Assembly (NCBI RefSeq): GCF_014851395.1
Contig: NW_024041150.1
Coordinates: 24,789,225 to 24,853,224, forward strand
Direction: 5' to 3'
DNA from: Micropterus salmoides
Lineage: Eukaryota > Chordata > Actinopteri > Centrarchiformes > Centrarchidae
DNA length: 64,000 bases
This document shows positions 36,331 through 49,600 of this stretch, one piece after another (positions within the stretch are counted from its first letter, which is position 1; every line of letters begins with the position of its first letter). The notes under the pieces were generated by a model. It did no database searches. It saw nothing but the letters and a program-made list of their open reading frames with translations, and was not told the origin of the DNA. The translations under genes and the position numbers were made by a program.

Positions 36331-39300
36331 TAATTTTCATAACATGATGAATCACAACTGCGCTGTACCTGCTGTACAATACTAACACTATTACTGCTAA
36401 TTTTGGCAGAGATAATAAAGAAGTGGAGAGTTGGCAAGTGAATCACTATTTTAAAAGCTGTCAGATGTACAGCAGAGAATTCAAACACAGATATGATTTT
36501 GTCAAAGCAATTTTAAAATCAAGAGTATTCCAGCCTCCAGCGGTAGGTAAAGAAAGACTGTATTTCTATAGATAAAACCTGTAGAGGTGTATGAGCAAAT
36601 AAATCTTTGATTCTGAATTGCAAACCAAGTGTGATGAATCATCCCTGTCAGGAACTTTTTATATGGCCACCTCAGCTGCAATATACAGTCAGTGATTTTT
36701 TTTTGGCCACTTGGGGGCAGCGGAGACACAACATTCATGTTTTATCAGCTTACAAAATTTGTTGTAGTGATCACGGGAACAAACAGTTGTTGCTTATTTA
36801 CACATCCAGCAGATACAGAGCAACATTTACATTCATTTGGAGTCGCGTTTGTGTCACCTGACGAAATGTGAGGGCAGTAATCCCTCTTGGTCTCCACAAA
36901 CTCCCAAGGGAAGTATCTGGCTCTTTAGTTGCTAAATGCAACGTATGTTCACCAGCTAGTTATGACAGCTATGTCTATCTGAAGATAGAGTGTACAGTGG
37001 GTTTATCAGAGCTTTTTCACTGAAAAAAAGCTGCCTGCTGCATTTGGAAACATTTATTGAGAGACGAGAGACTGAACCATACTGAACAGTAAAGTTGCGA
37101 TGCCTTAAAACCAAAACAATGAGCTGAAAGATGCTAAAAAGCTCAGTAGAGATGAGGGGGAAGAGTCGGGTGACAGTTCGCGTGGGTTCATCACTAAGGG
37201 TTTGTCCTTAGTTGTTTGACCCATTGTTAATAAAAAAAAACACTGATCAGTGCAGCTTGAAGCAGTTTTGTACCAAACCGTTAAAAAGAGATTAGTGATA
37301 GGGATGAAGTTCAAATCTTTTTACTGACTCGAATCTTCAAATCTCGTTCATTAAAAATAACTAATCTTTTTATGAGTAATTTCGTTCATTTGAACTATTG
37401 GGGTGCTGCAGCTCTCTAGTGGGTGATGTAAACAACAGTGCAGTTCCCAAACATGAACATGGAAGGCTACCTGGTTTGCTTTTATTGACAAAGTATAATG
37501 CACTCATCTTTCTATAAACCCCCCTGGGCCCACAACCAAATTCAAACCATGTAAAAACCATAGAAATATGCTGTCAATATGCAATCGCCACTACTGAGTA
37601 TACAACCAGATCAGCCATATATATGTATATATAATTATAATTACTATCATTATATCTCTAAAGTGCTCATTCATACACGTCCGTCTCCATGAGTAACATC
37701 TATAGTATATATTAACATCAGATTTGCAGGGAACATATTGAAGTAATAAGCTTGACACAGTCTATGAATAAAACACACTCTTATTAAAATTCAACCAATT
37801 TAATAAGAATCTGGACATAGCCTCCAAGTTCTTAAAAGAACTCCAGCCCAGAGAGAGGAGCAAATAAATAAATACATAATATAAACGCAGCAGTTTGGCA
37901 GGTCTGGATGCAGAATGGGCCACATCAGGTCCTGATTCTGCTGACAGAGAGAAACAAACATGAGAAGTTCGCTCTCAAACACGGTGTCACGGTCAAAAGC
38001 TTTGGAACAACAGCACGGCTCTGTTGATAAATAAAAAGGAAAAGTTCCGTTGTGTTCTCTGGCAGACCCGGATCAGCTGTTAGCTGAACACTCAGTACTA
38101 ACTTCACAGCATCACTGCACTGTAATAAAGTTATTAACTTTATTAAATGTCACATAATTAACAAAATAGATAATGTTAGGCCAGTGACTGTTCCCTGACA
38201 ACCAACCTGCCTCTCATTGTCCGGTGCTAGCAGTAACTCAGCCTGCAGAATGAACGAAAGACTCCAAGGACCCATGTGAGTCTGCTCCACAGTGGCCGAG
38301 CTGTCACGTGATAAATGAACGACTCAAACAGACCCACAGTTGAGAGTCGTGAACTAATCAATTCTGTTTCCTGTTCTGACGGAGCCCATTCAGCTGCTGT
38401 GTGACGAGAGAACGTAAGAGTTCAAGACTAATTCACGCATGCGTGAAAATGAACAACTTACTCCCTCAGACTACCCGTTCCTCCTCAGTCACATACAAGA
38501 TTAGGACACATGAACGAACACAACACTACATGAGACTCAAATTAGATGGAATCCGAGACGGAAGTGAAGACGGTCAGAAGCAGCACCCTAACTTCACCAC
38601 ATTAAGAATGATGATGTGTTCACTTCAGCAAACAAAATGAGCTGCTGTCCAACTACAACTCACACGATAATGTCGAATGAACAACATGCAACACATGAAC
38701 AGGAATCATGCCCATTGTGGGGTTCAGATGGTTTCACTGAGCCACCAGGAAATCCTGAAATAGACGGCTGTTTATCCTTAAAGTCTTGCTAAACCACAGC
38801 AAAATGCTCAACTGTTGCAACACGATCCTGCAGCAAAATTAAATTTCAATCTTGGTATTCAAATGGGTTCTTGCCCCAGAACAATTCTGCTGGTGTTAGC
38901 AAACAATGAGCAGAAAAAGCAGAACAAAGAACGACTTGCCCCAAACCAAAAGCTGCTCTTTCCCACTAATACACAAGAGAAAGTGAATTAATTGGTAAAG
39001 ATGAAAAACATGACACATCAGAGGACGCCGGTGTGACACCAAAATGTGTGACCTATCAGATTCTGTGACCCAAATGGGAAGTTAAGTGGTTTTGTTGACG
39101 AAGTGAAGCAGTTACAGTTTGGTTGGGTTTAGGTAACGAAAGTAATTGGAGGGATCCTTCCTGATCAACCAAAGAGCAAGTGTCATGCAGGAGGATGAAC
39201 ACCAGCTGAAGGGGTTTTCACAACCTGGCAACACACAAGTTATTCTTACTAATGGGTTATAACTGATGTATAAAGATGTATTAACCATTAATAGACAGTT

Positions 39301-40014
39301 ATATATGGGTGCATTATTAAAAAGTGGTAACATTTTCCCACAGTTTCCTCATCACATCTCTGAAAACTCTCTCCAGCGGTGTACAAAGCTCTCTCTAAGA
39401 GTCGTGTTTTGTTCAAAGGACTCAGTGACGCTGCACTTTACAACATAAACAACACCCCATTCATTATGACTCGTAACTTGATAGCGACCATGGGGATCTG
39501 GACCATCCCACCAGGCTTTCAGAGGGCTTATTGATCCATTAATTTCGTCGACTTTAGTGGTCTGCAGTGACAGAGTGCCTCTGTAAATTGAATGGGGGCT
39601 GAGGGATTACAATGACCGTATCTGATGAAAAGGTCCTGCATGAGTGGCAACGACATAAATAAAGCCAAAGGTCAGCTATCTTCCTCTCTCAGGAACCCGG
39701 GTCTACGGTGTCAAGGAGTTTCTCATCTCATCCCCCAAAGGCCCCCTAGTGGAAAATATGCCACAGCAGGGAAGAGAGGCCCTGTGGCAGCAAATGATTT
39801 TCACACTTTGGAAATGCTGAAAGGGTCAGTCGGAGGAACCTGGGGGATACTATTTCTGCATTTATTTGATTTCTTGACCCAGTTTAGGGCTAATATTTGC
39901 AAACATCTGTTGTTACTGTGATTAGTACTAAATAAACCCAATAAACGTGATTCCCTTTCATATCAAACAGAGCCGAGGCTATCAGCTAAACATGATCCTG
40001 ACAGAGTTTGCATT
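36331..40014. other. Gene-free stretch, part probably an old dispersed repeat
   Basis: No gene is seen. From about 37310 to 38640 the text has many GTTCATT/GAACGA words in both orientations (for example CTCGTTCATTAAAA and GAACGACTCAAAC), which suggests a degraded DNA-transposon-like repeat, but I could not find matching ends. The rest is AT-rich and unremarkable. Confidence 0.4.
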
Positions 40015-40235
40015 TTGCTGAGCATTTTAAGGACTTGTCTTCCATGTTGGCTTAGAAATTGAGATAGAAAGTTAAGTCTTGACCTTGGAACCAACAACTG
40101 ACAAAATAATCCCACCATAAACTCCATCTGCTGCAGGAGATGATGTGATATAATCCAAAGCTACAGAATTTACACTGTGTTGACACCATTTTCTCAACTG
40201 CTCTTTCCAAGGTCAAGAATACATTTCCACCATGT
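40015..40235. repeat. Interspersed repeat, copy 2 of 3
   Basis: It shares GAGCATTTTAAGGACTTG, TTCCATGTTGGCTTAGA and CCATCTGCTGCAGGAGATGA with the copy at 11740-11940, in the same orientation, with many differences between. Non-coding. Confidence 0.45.
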
Positions 40236-40314
40236 TTTGCAACATAACAAACTAAACAAATCTTAAAAACATTCACTGAATGAATGATATAGACAGACAG
40301 AGAGAGACTCCACC

Positions 40315-40335
40315 AATATATATATATATATATAT
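40315..40335 (+). repeat. (TA)n simple repeat
   Basis: About ten TA units. Confidence 0.9.
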
Positions 40336-41794
40336 TTATATATTGCAAGACATTTAGTCACTTGAGGAGTTGCAATACTAGACTTATTTTATATTTTAAC
40401 ATTGAACGAATCATGTATATGACTTGAGTGTTGTAATATAATGTATATAGCTTTTAAATGTAACCTTCTTAACTTTTTATTGTTTTTATATTGTAACATT
40501 TCAAAGTGTATCACATTAAATGGCCTTCTGGGAATCAATAAAATCTAATAATCTCATCTTGTCTCACGTAGGACTCATCGCCTCAGTCTTTCCGGTGAAG
40601 GAACGGGAAGTCTGATATGACTAACATCGACAGATGTAGGCAAGTGTTTGAAAAACGATGTCTCCAGGGATATAAGACCAGATTGTGCCCTGTGTTTGCT
40701 GTGGTGCCCCTGTGTGTCTGACAAAACAGGTCATTTCATTGTGGCCCCTGAGATGAAAAGCCCTGACCTTCGAGGGCACTGGTCTATGCAGACTTTAAAC
40801 TACAGGTCATTGGATCCAGGATCAGATGTCCACTGCTTCACACAACTACAGCAGCTGTAAGGCAAGTAGTGATAAGACTGGCAGTGCCATTCAGAGTGAC
40901 AGAAGTTATGAGAATCATTTCATGAGGAGAATAAGGAGGAAGCTCGACGCCCCAGATGAGAGAATCTACCCGGCCTATCAAGCTGTCCCCGTCTTTAAGA
41001 TCAGTGTACATGCTCTGTTACAAAAGACACCGAAATCAATAGTACAAGTTGGAGGAAATAGATACTTGAGACTAATGGACACTGGGAATTGTGGCTGATG
41101 GACACAAAGGGCTGAAATTCATATTGATACGGACATCACAGGACAGTGGGCTCCTAGGGGGCGACAGGAGGTCACAGGTTGCTTTGACAGCCTACCCCCT
41201 GTTAATGGAAGCCTATCGACTGAATTGGGAAGAAGCTACTGTGGCGAACATGTCACTTGGAGGCAGAGAGTCTGCATATGCTAGAATAATTGTGTCTGTT
41301 TGTACATGTGCACCTTTTAATGTGTGTGAATGCAGACATATCAGTTTCTTAGCAGTCGTGAGGGATTCTCACCCTGATCAATAGCAGGATATTAGTCACT
41401 CAATATTACCCTTTTCTGCTCAAGACGGTCTATACGTTGAGGTATGTGTAAGTGACAATCTTTATTTGCGCTCCAGTATTACATTATATGAAAAAGTGCA
41501 TTATTTGTCAAATATTATGACAAAACTAATTGAAGGTTAATTTTTGACCTTGGAAACAACAGAGCTTTTTGTCTGACTACTTGTCTGTGACGCATCACAT
41601 CAAACTGATGTGTGGTGCATCTTCAGTAACACAACTATGCTACTTAAAAACACCTGATGTGCCATTTAAATCCATCACCAACAAATGCAAAGATTCTCAA
41701 TAACATTTCCTTGCTCACCGTTCCTCATGGCCTTCAGAGCCTACAGCAGCGATACTGAAACCCAAACTTTTGTGGGGCTGTTGACCTTTTAGAT
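40336..41794. other. Unannotated intergenic stretch
   Basis: No recognised gene. Two adjoining plus-strand open frames (40826-41098, 41091-41384) lack initiator context, domains and splice signals and are not called. Confidence 0.45.
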
Positions 41795-42025
41795 CGGTGG
41801 TTCCCAACCTTTTGTGACGCCTTAAAATGAAGCAGTGTCTACGTGTGACCCCCATCACAGGTTGTGAGCAATTACGCCATAAATTGTGACTTTTCTCCTC
41901 AAAACTTCTGATTGTTTCATTTGAGCCAGAAGAGGTAGATATATCCAAAATTCAGAAAAATAAAACACAACATCTTCTTTTCTGACCCATTAAGCATCTT
42001 ACGACCCCTCAGATTTTCCACTGTT
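41795..42025. mobile_element. Degraded hAT-like fragment
   Basis: The left end reads GGTGGTTCCCAACCTTTTGTGAC, like the end of the element at 21948. CTTACGACCCCTCAGATTTTCCACTG at the other end resembles the subterminal part of the same class. The ends no longer match each other well. No transposase is present. Confidence 0.4.
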
Positions 42026-43455
42026 TAGGGTATACTTCTTAAATACTACAATGCATTCAACTGGAGCTCATTGAGCACAAAGTTTGAGCCAGAGATTGAT
42101 ACTGAGTGAGAAACTACTATGCATTGATTTTACTAAGCCTTCAATCGATATACTGGATTTCTTTATCCCAAGAGCAGTTTTTCCGTATTCTGTTGACTTA
42201 TCAGGTATGTGAAATAAAAAACAAAAACTTGTGCTTCAGTTTTAGAAAATAGCTGAAAGCGCTGACTCACATAAAGTGAAAGTTAATTGATGGCTGGTGT
42301 ATTTCCTGATGATTTACCGTCCTCTTCCAGGCAATTGGCGACAGGACGGTCACCTGGACCACATCTCTCAACACAAAAAACGTTATAATCTGCACTGTAA
42401 CCATTTTGCTGCCTTCTGAAATGGCGGCATGTTCTCCCAGCTCGCTCGCCCGCCCCCTCCTCCCTCCCCGAGGGCTGCACAGCTGGGCTTCGCTCAGCTC
42501 ATCCAGTGTGACAGCCCGAAATCAGAAGTGCAACAGCCCAGTCATGGGAATTTATCATCAGTAAACACACATATCACTGAGCAATCAGCAGCTGAGTGGA
42601 ATACAAGTCGAACTGCGATTGATGTAGTGAAAACAACAACTACTCCTCTTATAGGGATCACTGGATTGTGGGCTGATTGCCTGAGTGGCAGCCTGCCAGG
42701 TAGATGCACCTGCGGCTCTTAAACAGGCTGTGTCATCACCACAGTTAAACCACCACATATGATTTCAGAGTACCTTGAACACCATTAACTTGTAGCTGCT
42801 GAGAAACAACCTTTAATCTCAATAGCACAAAAGCATGTACTAACAATCTATTCCTACAGTGTTCCCTTTCAACAAATAGTTTATTGTAGAAGCAGAACAA
42901 GATTGTCCTGTAGTAACACTGCTTTAGGTTTGATACCCAAACTGGAAACACTTGGATGAAGCTTCTTTGATGTCACCCATAGAGCGTGAAAGCCTGAGAA
43001 TATCACCAAACACACATGGTTAAAGTTGTAATCTTACTTTCTTTGTAATGAAACATTTCAACTAAATAACTTAAAGTTATAAAGTATAAACAGCAGAAAC
43101 ACACACACACAACTCAACAAAAGACATTAATCAAAATGTTACAGCAGATAATACTAAAAGTATAAAGTGCATATTAACAGAAGTTCCCTGTGCATGAATC
43201 AGTGGCAGGAAGTTTCCCAAGTTCATTGAGCGTCCAATACCTAAACAAACAAATAAATGGCTTTCAGTATCCAGATGTCCTGTTTTAATTACAACAAATT
43301 CTCACATTAGAAGACTGGTTTGATACCTGCAGCAGTCAAATGTGAGATTCAGTCACTACACAGAAAGTCCCTGTCTCCTTTCACAGGACCCTCACTATCC
43401 GAAAAAGCTATAATTCCCACCATATTATTTAACTGGTGATGACATTCTCTTCTTG
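42026..43455. other. Unannotated intergenic stretch
   Basis: A short GC-rich, CT-rich segment lies at about 42430-42480. No gene, RNA or clear repeat is recognised. Confidence 0.45.
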
Positions 43456-43733
43456 CAGATCCCAAACTTTTTTCAATTATAGCACCCATTCATAGGAATT
43501 TATTTGCTTTGCTACGACACTGTTTTGCACCTACAAGACTCACAAGCCAGAAAGCTTGTTGCTTTGATATGACAACTAGCAACAGTGACATTAGCTGCGG
43601 CATAAGTGCATATTTAAAAGAGTTTTTAATAAGGTGGTTTAGATATTTATTGCTTATTACCATTTTGGAAACAAAGTCATATTAAATGTGTTCAACGCGG
43701 ATTTTTAAAATTCACCCACTTTGGGAACCACTG
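43456..43733. mobile_element. Short hAT-like non-autonomous element (MITE), degraded
   Basis: The right end, TTTGGGAACCACTG (to about 43733), is a hAT-style terminus. The left end, CAGATCCCAAAC, is compatible with the same terminus missing a few bases. About 280 bp, non-coding, with no clear target duplication. Confidence 0.4.
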
Positions 43734-45439
43734 CACTAGTAAGTCATCAAACTCATTTCTTATGAATAACTTAATCATAACTATAACTATAATCATAACA
43801 ATAAAACAGCAAAATCTTGAACACAGCCCATCAGGTGGTAAAAGAAGATGATGTTTGTGTGAAGGTTAAAGGTGTGTGGAAAAACAGTGTAAATAAACAT
43901 AAACCATAATGTCTCAGCTCAATACCCTCACTCCAACTTGAATGTGTCTCACTGTTTGACAGTAATTGCTACATGATGCTACAATGATTGTTTTTGGAGT
44001 GGACAATGAATCAACAGTTTCCCACTCCACTTGCCCTATGAGGCGGGTCTCTGAAGCAGCACTGGTCACATCAGAGCTAAACAGCAATGCTGCCTCGGTG
44101 CCAGAGCTCTGACCCGTTCACCAGCTCTTTGGCCCTCACTGAAATCCCAAGTGAAGCACAATTTGTAACAGTCCAGCTATTTCTGTTTGAGCCACTCATC
44201 TGAAACAAATCCGGCGGCTCTGTGTGATATGCAGATACAGATGGTGCAACACAACTAACTGTATGATGGACACTCAGCTACCATGCCTTCAGCAGAAAAC
44301 GCAGACCATCTACATTATGAAAATGCCAATAAGTCAGAATGCCAGCTAATATTTTTAAGACACAAAATAATAAACAACTACGAACATATATATCTGCTGA
44401 TAGAGGCCTTACGATCCTTTCCACAGTATATTTCACCAGACAAATGGATCCATCCTGACAGCAGCCTGAGGTTGAACTCTCATCATGATCTGATGCTCAA
44501 AAGACTCTCGCACAACCTGTCATCTGCTATCTAAGCTGCTATTAACACGGCTGTTGACATTACTCATCAGATGAGATGAATGATGTGCAGCAAAGGTCGC
44601 AGTTCACAGCCACTTTAGACTGTCAAAAAATGTAAGTCAGCTGCACGTCCAAAAACAATGCATTTCATGTACATCCTTTAAACCATTTCACTTTGACCTG
44701 TAAATCTATCATTAACAAATACTGAGGGTGTTAATGTGTGTGTGCTTGTTCATCAGAGATTCTTTATCTATAAATTAAAAGCTCCAAAACAAACAATTCA
44801 GGCTTAAAATTCAGGCTTCAGGCTGAAATATCACAGAATACACAACTTTGTAGGCACAGAATGTTCAGAAATAAAATAAATGTCGGTCTTCACCATCAAC
44901 AGACTACACATGAACAGATATATATTTTTTCAAATGATAAAAAAGATGTGCAGCTAGAGAGTTGTACCTTCACAACATTATTAACGACTCGAACGAACGA
45001 ATGTTCTGTAAACAGAGAAGAAGGGTAAAGTAGGTTACAAAGCACTGAAAGTCAATGCAACACAAATCAGTATTACACTTCCATCTCCTGCCTGAGGTTA
45101 AAGTGAGAGACAGATGAAGTGCAAATGTCACATTGATCAGATCGGAGAGACTGTAAACGGTGGAGTTCACAGCGAAACAGGGAACACATGTTTGAATTTG
45201 TCCGTCGTTTGGGCTTTGAATGGAACTTAATTCTGTATAATATGGGGGTGGGTTAGGGAGTTTGTGTTTTTGTTGTTTGTCTCTTGCCTTAACCACTCAC
45301 ACTTTTAATAAACACACACACACAAAACTGAAAAGTGAATGTGAGATGGAGCAAATATCCATATACTGGAAATGTAATGTGACGATGCCTTAAGCTGAGA
45401 TGATACTGATGACATCTCTATTATGTCATCAGGGGTATT
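43734..45439. other. Unannotated intergenic stretch
   Basis: No gene, RNA or clear repeat is recognised. An open frame at 44283-44534 lacks domains. Confidence 0.45.
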
Positions 45440-45790
45440 TTCTGAGTCCTAACAAAACTCCTCCAGAGCCACAGAAGGCATAGCCTGGCTCACAGGAAGC
45501 AGGCTGTGGGTATGAGCCTGCCAATGGCCGACTGCGTCCTTCAGAAATCTCCTCCACATCCGCTATATTCTGGTACTATTTCACAAGCCCACATCCTGGA
45601 CTTAGCGCCACCCAGGACGATTGTGACTGGTTTAAAGAAATACAAACAAGCCAGAGTGTTTTTTTTTAACCCAATACTATAATAACAGGTTCAGTCAGAC
45701 CTTTCTCCAGCGCTAAAATGGCGTGTGGATAAGGGTCTGGCTATGCAACTTCAGAAGACATACTGTTTTCACAGGCTTTGTACTACTCAC
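45440..45790. repeat. Probable interspersed repeat
   Basis: AGCCTGGCTCACAGGAAGC near the left and AAGGGTCTGGCTATGCAACTTC near the right resemble the ends of a dispersed fish repeat that carries TCTGGC-type termini. The interior is non-coding, and the class is not certain. Confidence 0.35.
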
Positions 45791-46934
45791 CATGACTAGT
45801 AAACTGAGCTTAATGTGTAAAAACAGTGCTGTGCCCCTTTAATTTTTTAGAATTTTAGGGCAACAGTAAGACTGCTGCTTTAGGTTTCACTCTCTAGCTA
45901 GAGCTAAACAGGTATTTGCTGAGTCCTGACATTCAGGATGATCGCCACTGATATTAAGGATGATCTATACAGCATAACAGTACTTCTACTAAGGCCTGAG
46001 TGAAAGTTTTGCTCTTAAGCTTCTCTCTTTGACATGTATAGTAACCTATACCATCAGTGGGTCACTAAAAGTATTGCAATCATCTCCTATTAGAGATGAA
46101 AGTTGGAAACTACAAAGCCAAAAGGTGATTTCCTGGGTTATTTTCTCTAGTGCATGGTGCTTTTAAAAACAGGTGAGTGGTGAAGTCACTTGACAGAATC
46201 GGTTTGTTCTGAAATCAAACAACACTTCATAAATATCTGTGCTTACTTGCCTTCAGATCCCTTGGTGTCCAAAGAGAGACAACTCAGAGAGATGGATGCT
46301 TTCAGCCATGTATTATTCACCACTTTAATTCCACAACCATACAAAAGTGAAAACAGAAGAGTGTGTGTTTATTTTACTCATCTCTCAAATCCACAAATAG
46401 AGATGCAAAATGTTCCCCATTAAAGATTCATGACCCGGCATCAAATCTCGAACCTTTGGTAGTGTTGCCCTAAAAAGGTTTATAACCAGGGTTTGTTTTC
46501 ATCAGAAGCCCCAACACTTGGCCAATGCAGAGAAAAGACTTTTCACCTTTTGTTTTTCATATTTTGACACCTTTACTCTAAAATGAAATGGGATGGTGAA
46601 GATATGAGAACAATTTTACTACTGAATCTGCGCTGCTGATCTTTTTATCACTCTGTCAATAAGGAGCACTCTCAGTACTGAAAATATTTATAGTTGGAAA
46701 GAAATATTTTAGGTCAATGAAATGACAAATTTTACAAACAAAGGGTGAAAAAGTTGGATAAAAGTTGTCAACTTCCTGTCGATATACCCATTAACTGTTT
46801 TTTTTATATCAACATATATCTACTAAGAGCATCTGTCATTTATCATAGGTGAATTATGAACAGTTGATAAAATTAGGTCTCCACCAACTTCTATCCACAA
46901 ATATAACTTAAGATCTTAAAGAAGAAGAAGGAAT
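45791..46934. other. Unannotated intergenic stretch
   Basis: AT-rich, with no recognised gene or repeat. Confidence 0.5.
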
Positions 46935-47665
46935 AGCTTCAAAGTTTGGAAAACATACTTATTTGCATTCATTCTGAGAGTTCAATGAGAAGATTGATGC
47001 TGCTCTCATGTCAGTACGTTATGTACAGAGCTGGAGCCAGGAGAAAATGAGCCTAGCTTAGCATAAAGACTGGGGAAACAGCCAGTCTAACTCTCTCTGA
47101 TGGTCAAAAATATGCTATAACACATTGGATTAAACAAACATACTAAAACAAACAGTAAAAGGTAAAAATGATCATTCGTGGTTTTCCGGAAGTTACATGC
47201 TGCAACTATTTGCTAGCTATAGCTAGTCTGATATTTAATTTCATTCCACATCATTCATCCATTGTCTTCATGTTAGCAGATTTCTTGTGTCTGATAACGA
47301 GTTAGTAGCAAGGACCTGTTAACTTCACAATAATCTGTACCGCCATTTTTTATTCAGGCATTAATGTAGCCAGGCTGATAGCTAGCTATGAGGACTACCC
47401 CCAGCAAAAAAAGACCCATTTGGATTGCTGAACAAATCTGAGATGTGATTCAGAGGTCTGGAAACAGGCTAGCAAAACACTGGGAAGGGGCTTTGGAGAG
47501 AACCAGGCTGCTTCCAGTGTATATGCTAAGCTAGGCTAATCACCTCCTGGCTCTAGCTCCATACTAACACACACACACACACACACGAGAATCCTACCAA
47601 TCTTCTCATCTCACTCTTGGGAAAACAACAAAATTTAAGCTTATTTCCCAAAATGTTGACCCATT
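46935..47665. mobile_element. Fold-back (long inverted repeat) non-autonomous element
   Basis: The left arm (about 46935-47076) and the reverse complement of the right arm (about 47515-47665) match in blocks: AGAAGATTGATG with AGAAGATTGGTAG, GAGCTGGAGCCAGGAG with GAGCTAGAGCCAGGAG, and GCCTAGCTTAGCATAAAGACTGG with GCCTAGCTTAGCATATACACTGG. The arms are about 140 bp and the whole is about 730 bp. A short (AC)n run at 47567-47586 interrupts the right arm. Non-coding. Confidence 0.65.
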
Positions 47666-48659
47666 TCTTCAAGTGGTTACAGAGCTAATAACGTGAAATA
47701 GACAGCACATGTTGTAATATAGGAACTTTTTTGGTGAAGACAACAGTTTCTTATTTCCTGTTGGGTATTGTTGTTTTTTTTCTCTCCAGACATTCATCGC
47801 TCTGACATGTAGAACAAGCAACACAAATAAAAAATAAATAAAAGCTGTCAGAGATGAGCTGGTCAAAGTCATATTTCAAACGCAATTGTGTTTAAACTCA
47901 CTCATACTAGGAGAATGCCGAACTCATCCCATCCCGCAGACTGAAGCACTCTCCAAAAATGCTTTGAGATTTGGAGGGAAGTGGCTGAACAGATTGTTAT
48001 GTCACCATTAGGGAGCTGCAATAAAGTCATATTTCTTTTGCATTTTGCATGACTGGGGGGCCTTCCACTCTCGCTTGTCTGCTCCTCTCACATCAGCCTC
48101 CCTTAAGTGGAGCAGTTCTGGGCTGCAGGTTTTGCCTCGCTGCTGCCAGAGAGTGTCTGTGCCAGATAGAGTTGCATGATTACACTCAGCAGCGCACAAT
48201 TTTGTAGACAGCATTATAGCAAGAGAATAAAATATCTTAGGCCTCATTAAACGCCCACACATTTGAAAATTAGAAACCAGTTATTCATCTTGGGGAAGGA
48301 TAAGGGATATCAAAATTAAGTATTTTATAACAGGTTATTTACGAGTTACGAGGAGATGGGCAGCTTCATGAAAAAGTGGATAACGGAATACATTCCCCAT
48401 GAATCAGCGGTGAATGGGCAAATCAACCTTAAAAAATAAATAAACTAATTGTAAAAGGGAAAAAAAGTATATGCTTGTGTTTTGCTTCTGAATAACTGCA
48501 AGCTAAAACAACACACACAACACACCCTCTAGTCTCCTTTCTTGATTGCGCCCTGTTGCCAAATCCGTAAACATTGCTTGCAAGTGCCAGAATTTTTGAG
48601 CAAAACTGGAAAGGACTCTGATACTGATAAACAGTGACAATCAAGTGCATAAAATTCAT
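47666..48659. other. Unannotated intergenic stretch
   Basis: No gene, RNA or clear repeat is recognised. Confidence 0.5.
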
Positions 48660-48900
48660 TGTGTTTCCTCTGAGCTGTAAAACACTAAAGCTGTTCTGAC
48701 AGATTTTTTATTTTTTTTTGCCAGGAGCCGATGCAAAGAGAACAATAATGTTTTCTGCTGTATATGTGAATGTGCCATAAATGAGCATGCTGTCATGTTA
48801 ATGTTGTTCATATTTTCAAGTGGTATCCTGAATGTGGCCCAAGGATTGCTTGGCTGCTCATGAATATTTGACCAGTTGATAAATTAATAAAATAATCTTC
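48660..48900. promoter_or_regulatory. Candidate conserved non-coding element
   Basis: Repeat-free text with ACAATAATG (Sox-like), TCATGTTAATG, and TTCAAGTGG at about 48816-48824. CAAGTG is the core site bound by HMX and NKX homeodomains. It would fit an enhancer with HMX feedback, but only cross-species alignment can show conservation. Confidence 0.2.
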
Positions 48901-49360
48901 ATTGTCAACTAGTAAATTATAAGGCAGCAACCATGGTTGTGTGGAAAATCCTTTCTGTCTGCTGCTTGAGGCTTACAATGATTATCTTTATCTTACAATA
49001 AATTAATGAAATTTAAAAGAAAATGAATCATGTTAAGTAAACTACCTCACTGGAAGATCTGAGCAATGCCATTTCATTGTCTCTATTTGTTGTTACTTCT
49101 CTCATGAGCCCCACATGGATTTTTACAAGCCCATATTTTCAACCCAATGTTCCTAGACCCACGCAAAAGTTAAAATGTTGCCATAAATTGCCAGCACACA
49201 TATTTAATGATCATGAAAAGGTTTATCTCTAAACATAATGTGCATAGATAGTGCCCCTGATTGTGTTATAAGGTCAGCAGCAAAGGCTTCCAAGATGGTG
49301 GTGTCCATATCTCCTGGAAATCCCTGCAGCCAAAAACGCTGAATTCAAGAGCAAGCATCA
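48901..49360. other. Unannotated intergenic stretch
   Basis: AT-rich, with nothing recognised. Confidence 0.5.
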
Positions 49361-49600
49361 GAGTTCATGCAGTGCTCGCAAGCCCTCCATAACCATGGCC
49401 CCTCCTACCTCACCGACCTTCTCCACCACCACTCTTCTTCCCACAGCCTCCGCTCCTCTGATGCCAGCCTCCTGTCTCCACCACTCAGGACCGAGCACCG
49501 GACCTGGGGCAACAGAGCCTTCTCCGTAGCTGCCTCCCTCCCCCCAGACCTCTGTCCCCAAACACTTCAAGAAAGCGCTCCGACCCTGTTCAAAAAAAAT
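49361..49600 (+). pseudogene. LINE ORF2 C-terminal fragment
   Basis: Plus-strand translation shows HGPSYLTDLLHHH, SLRSSDASLLSPPLR and TWGNRAFSVAASLP. This is the typical region after the reverse transcriptase in LINEs of the CR1/L2/Rex1 group (YLTDLL, LRSSD, WGxRAFS). The usual APxLWNxLP part is interrupted by a small deletion, and the copy ends near TLQESAPTLFKK. It is a short 5'-truncated relic, GC-rich against an AT-rich background. Confidence 0.75.

Noticed and set aside
37310..38640. Complete DNA transposon with GTTCATT/GAACGA words
   Set aside because: I could not find matching ends or a duplication, so it is mentioned only as possible repeat sequence.
40826..41384. Two adjoining plus-strand frames
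   Set aside because: No domain, no convincing splice sites and no similarity that I recognise.
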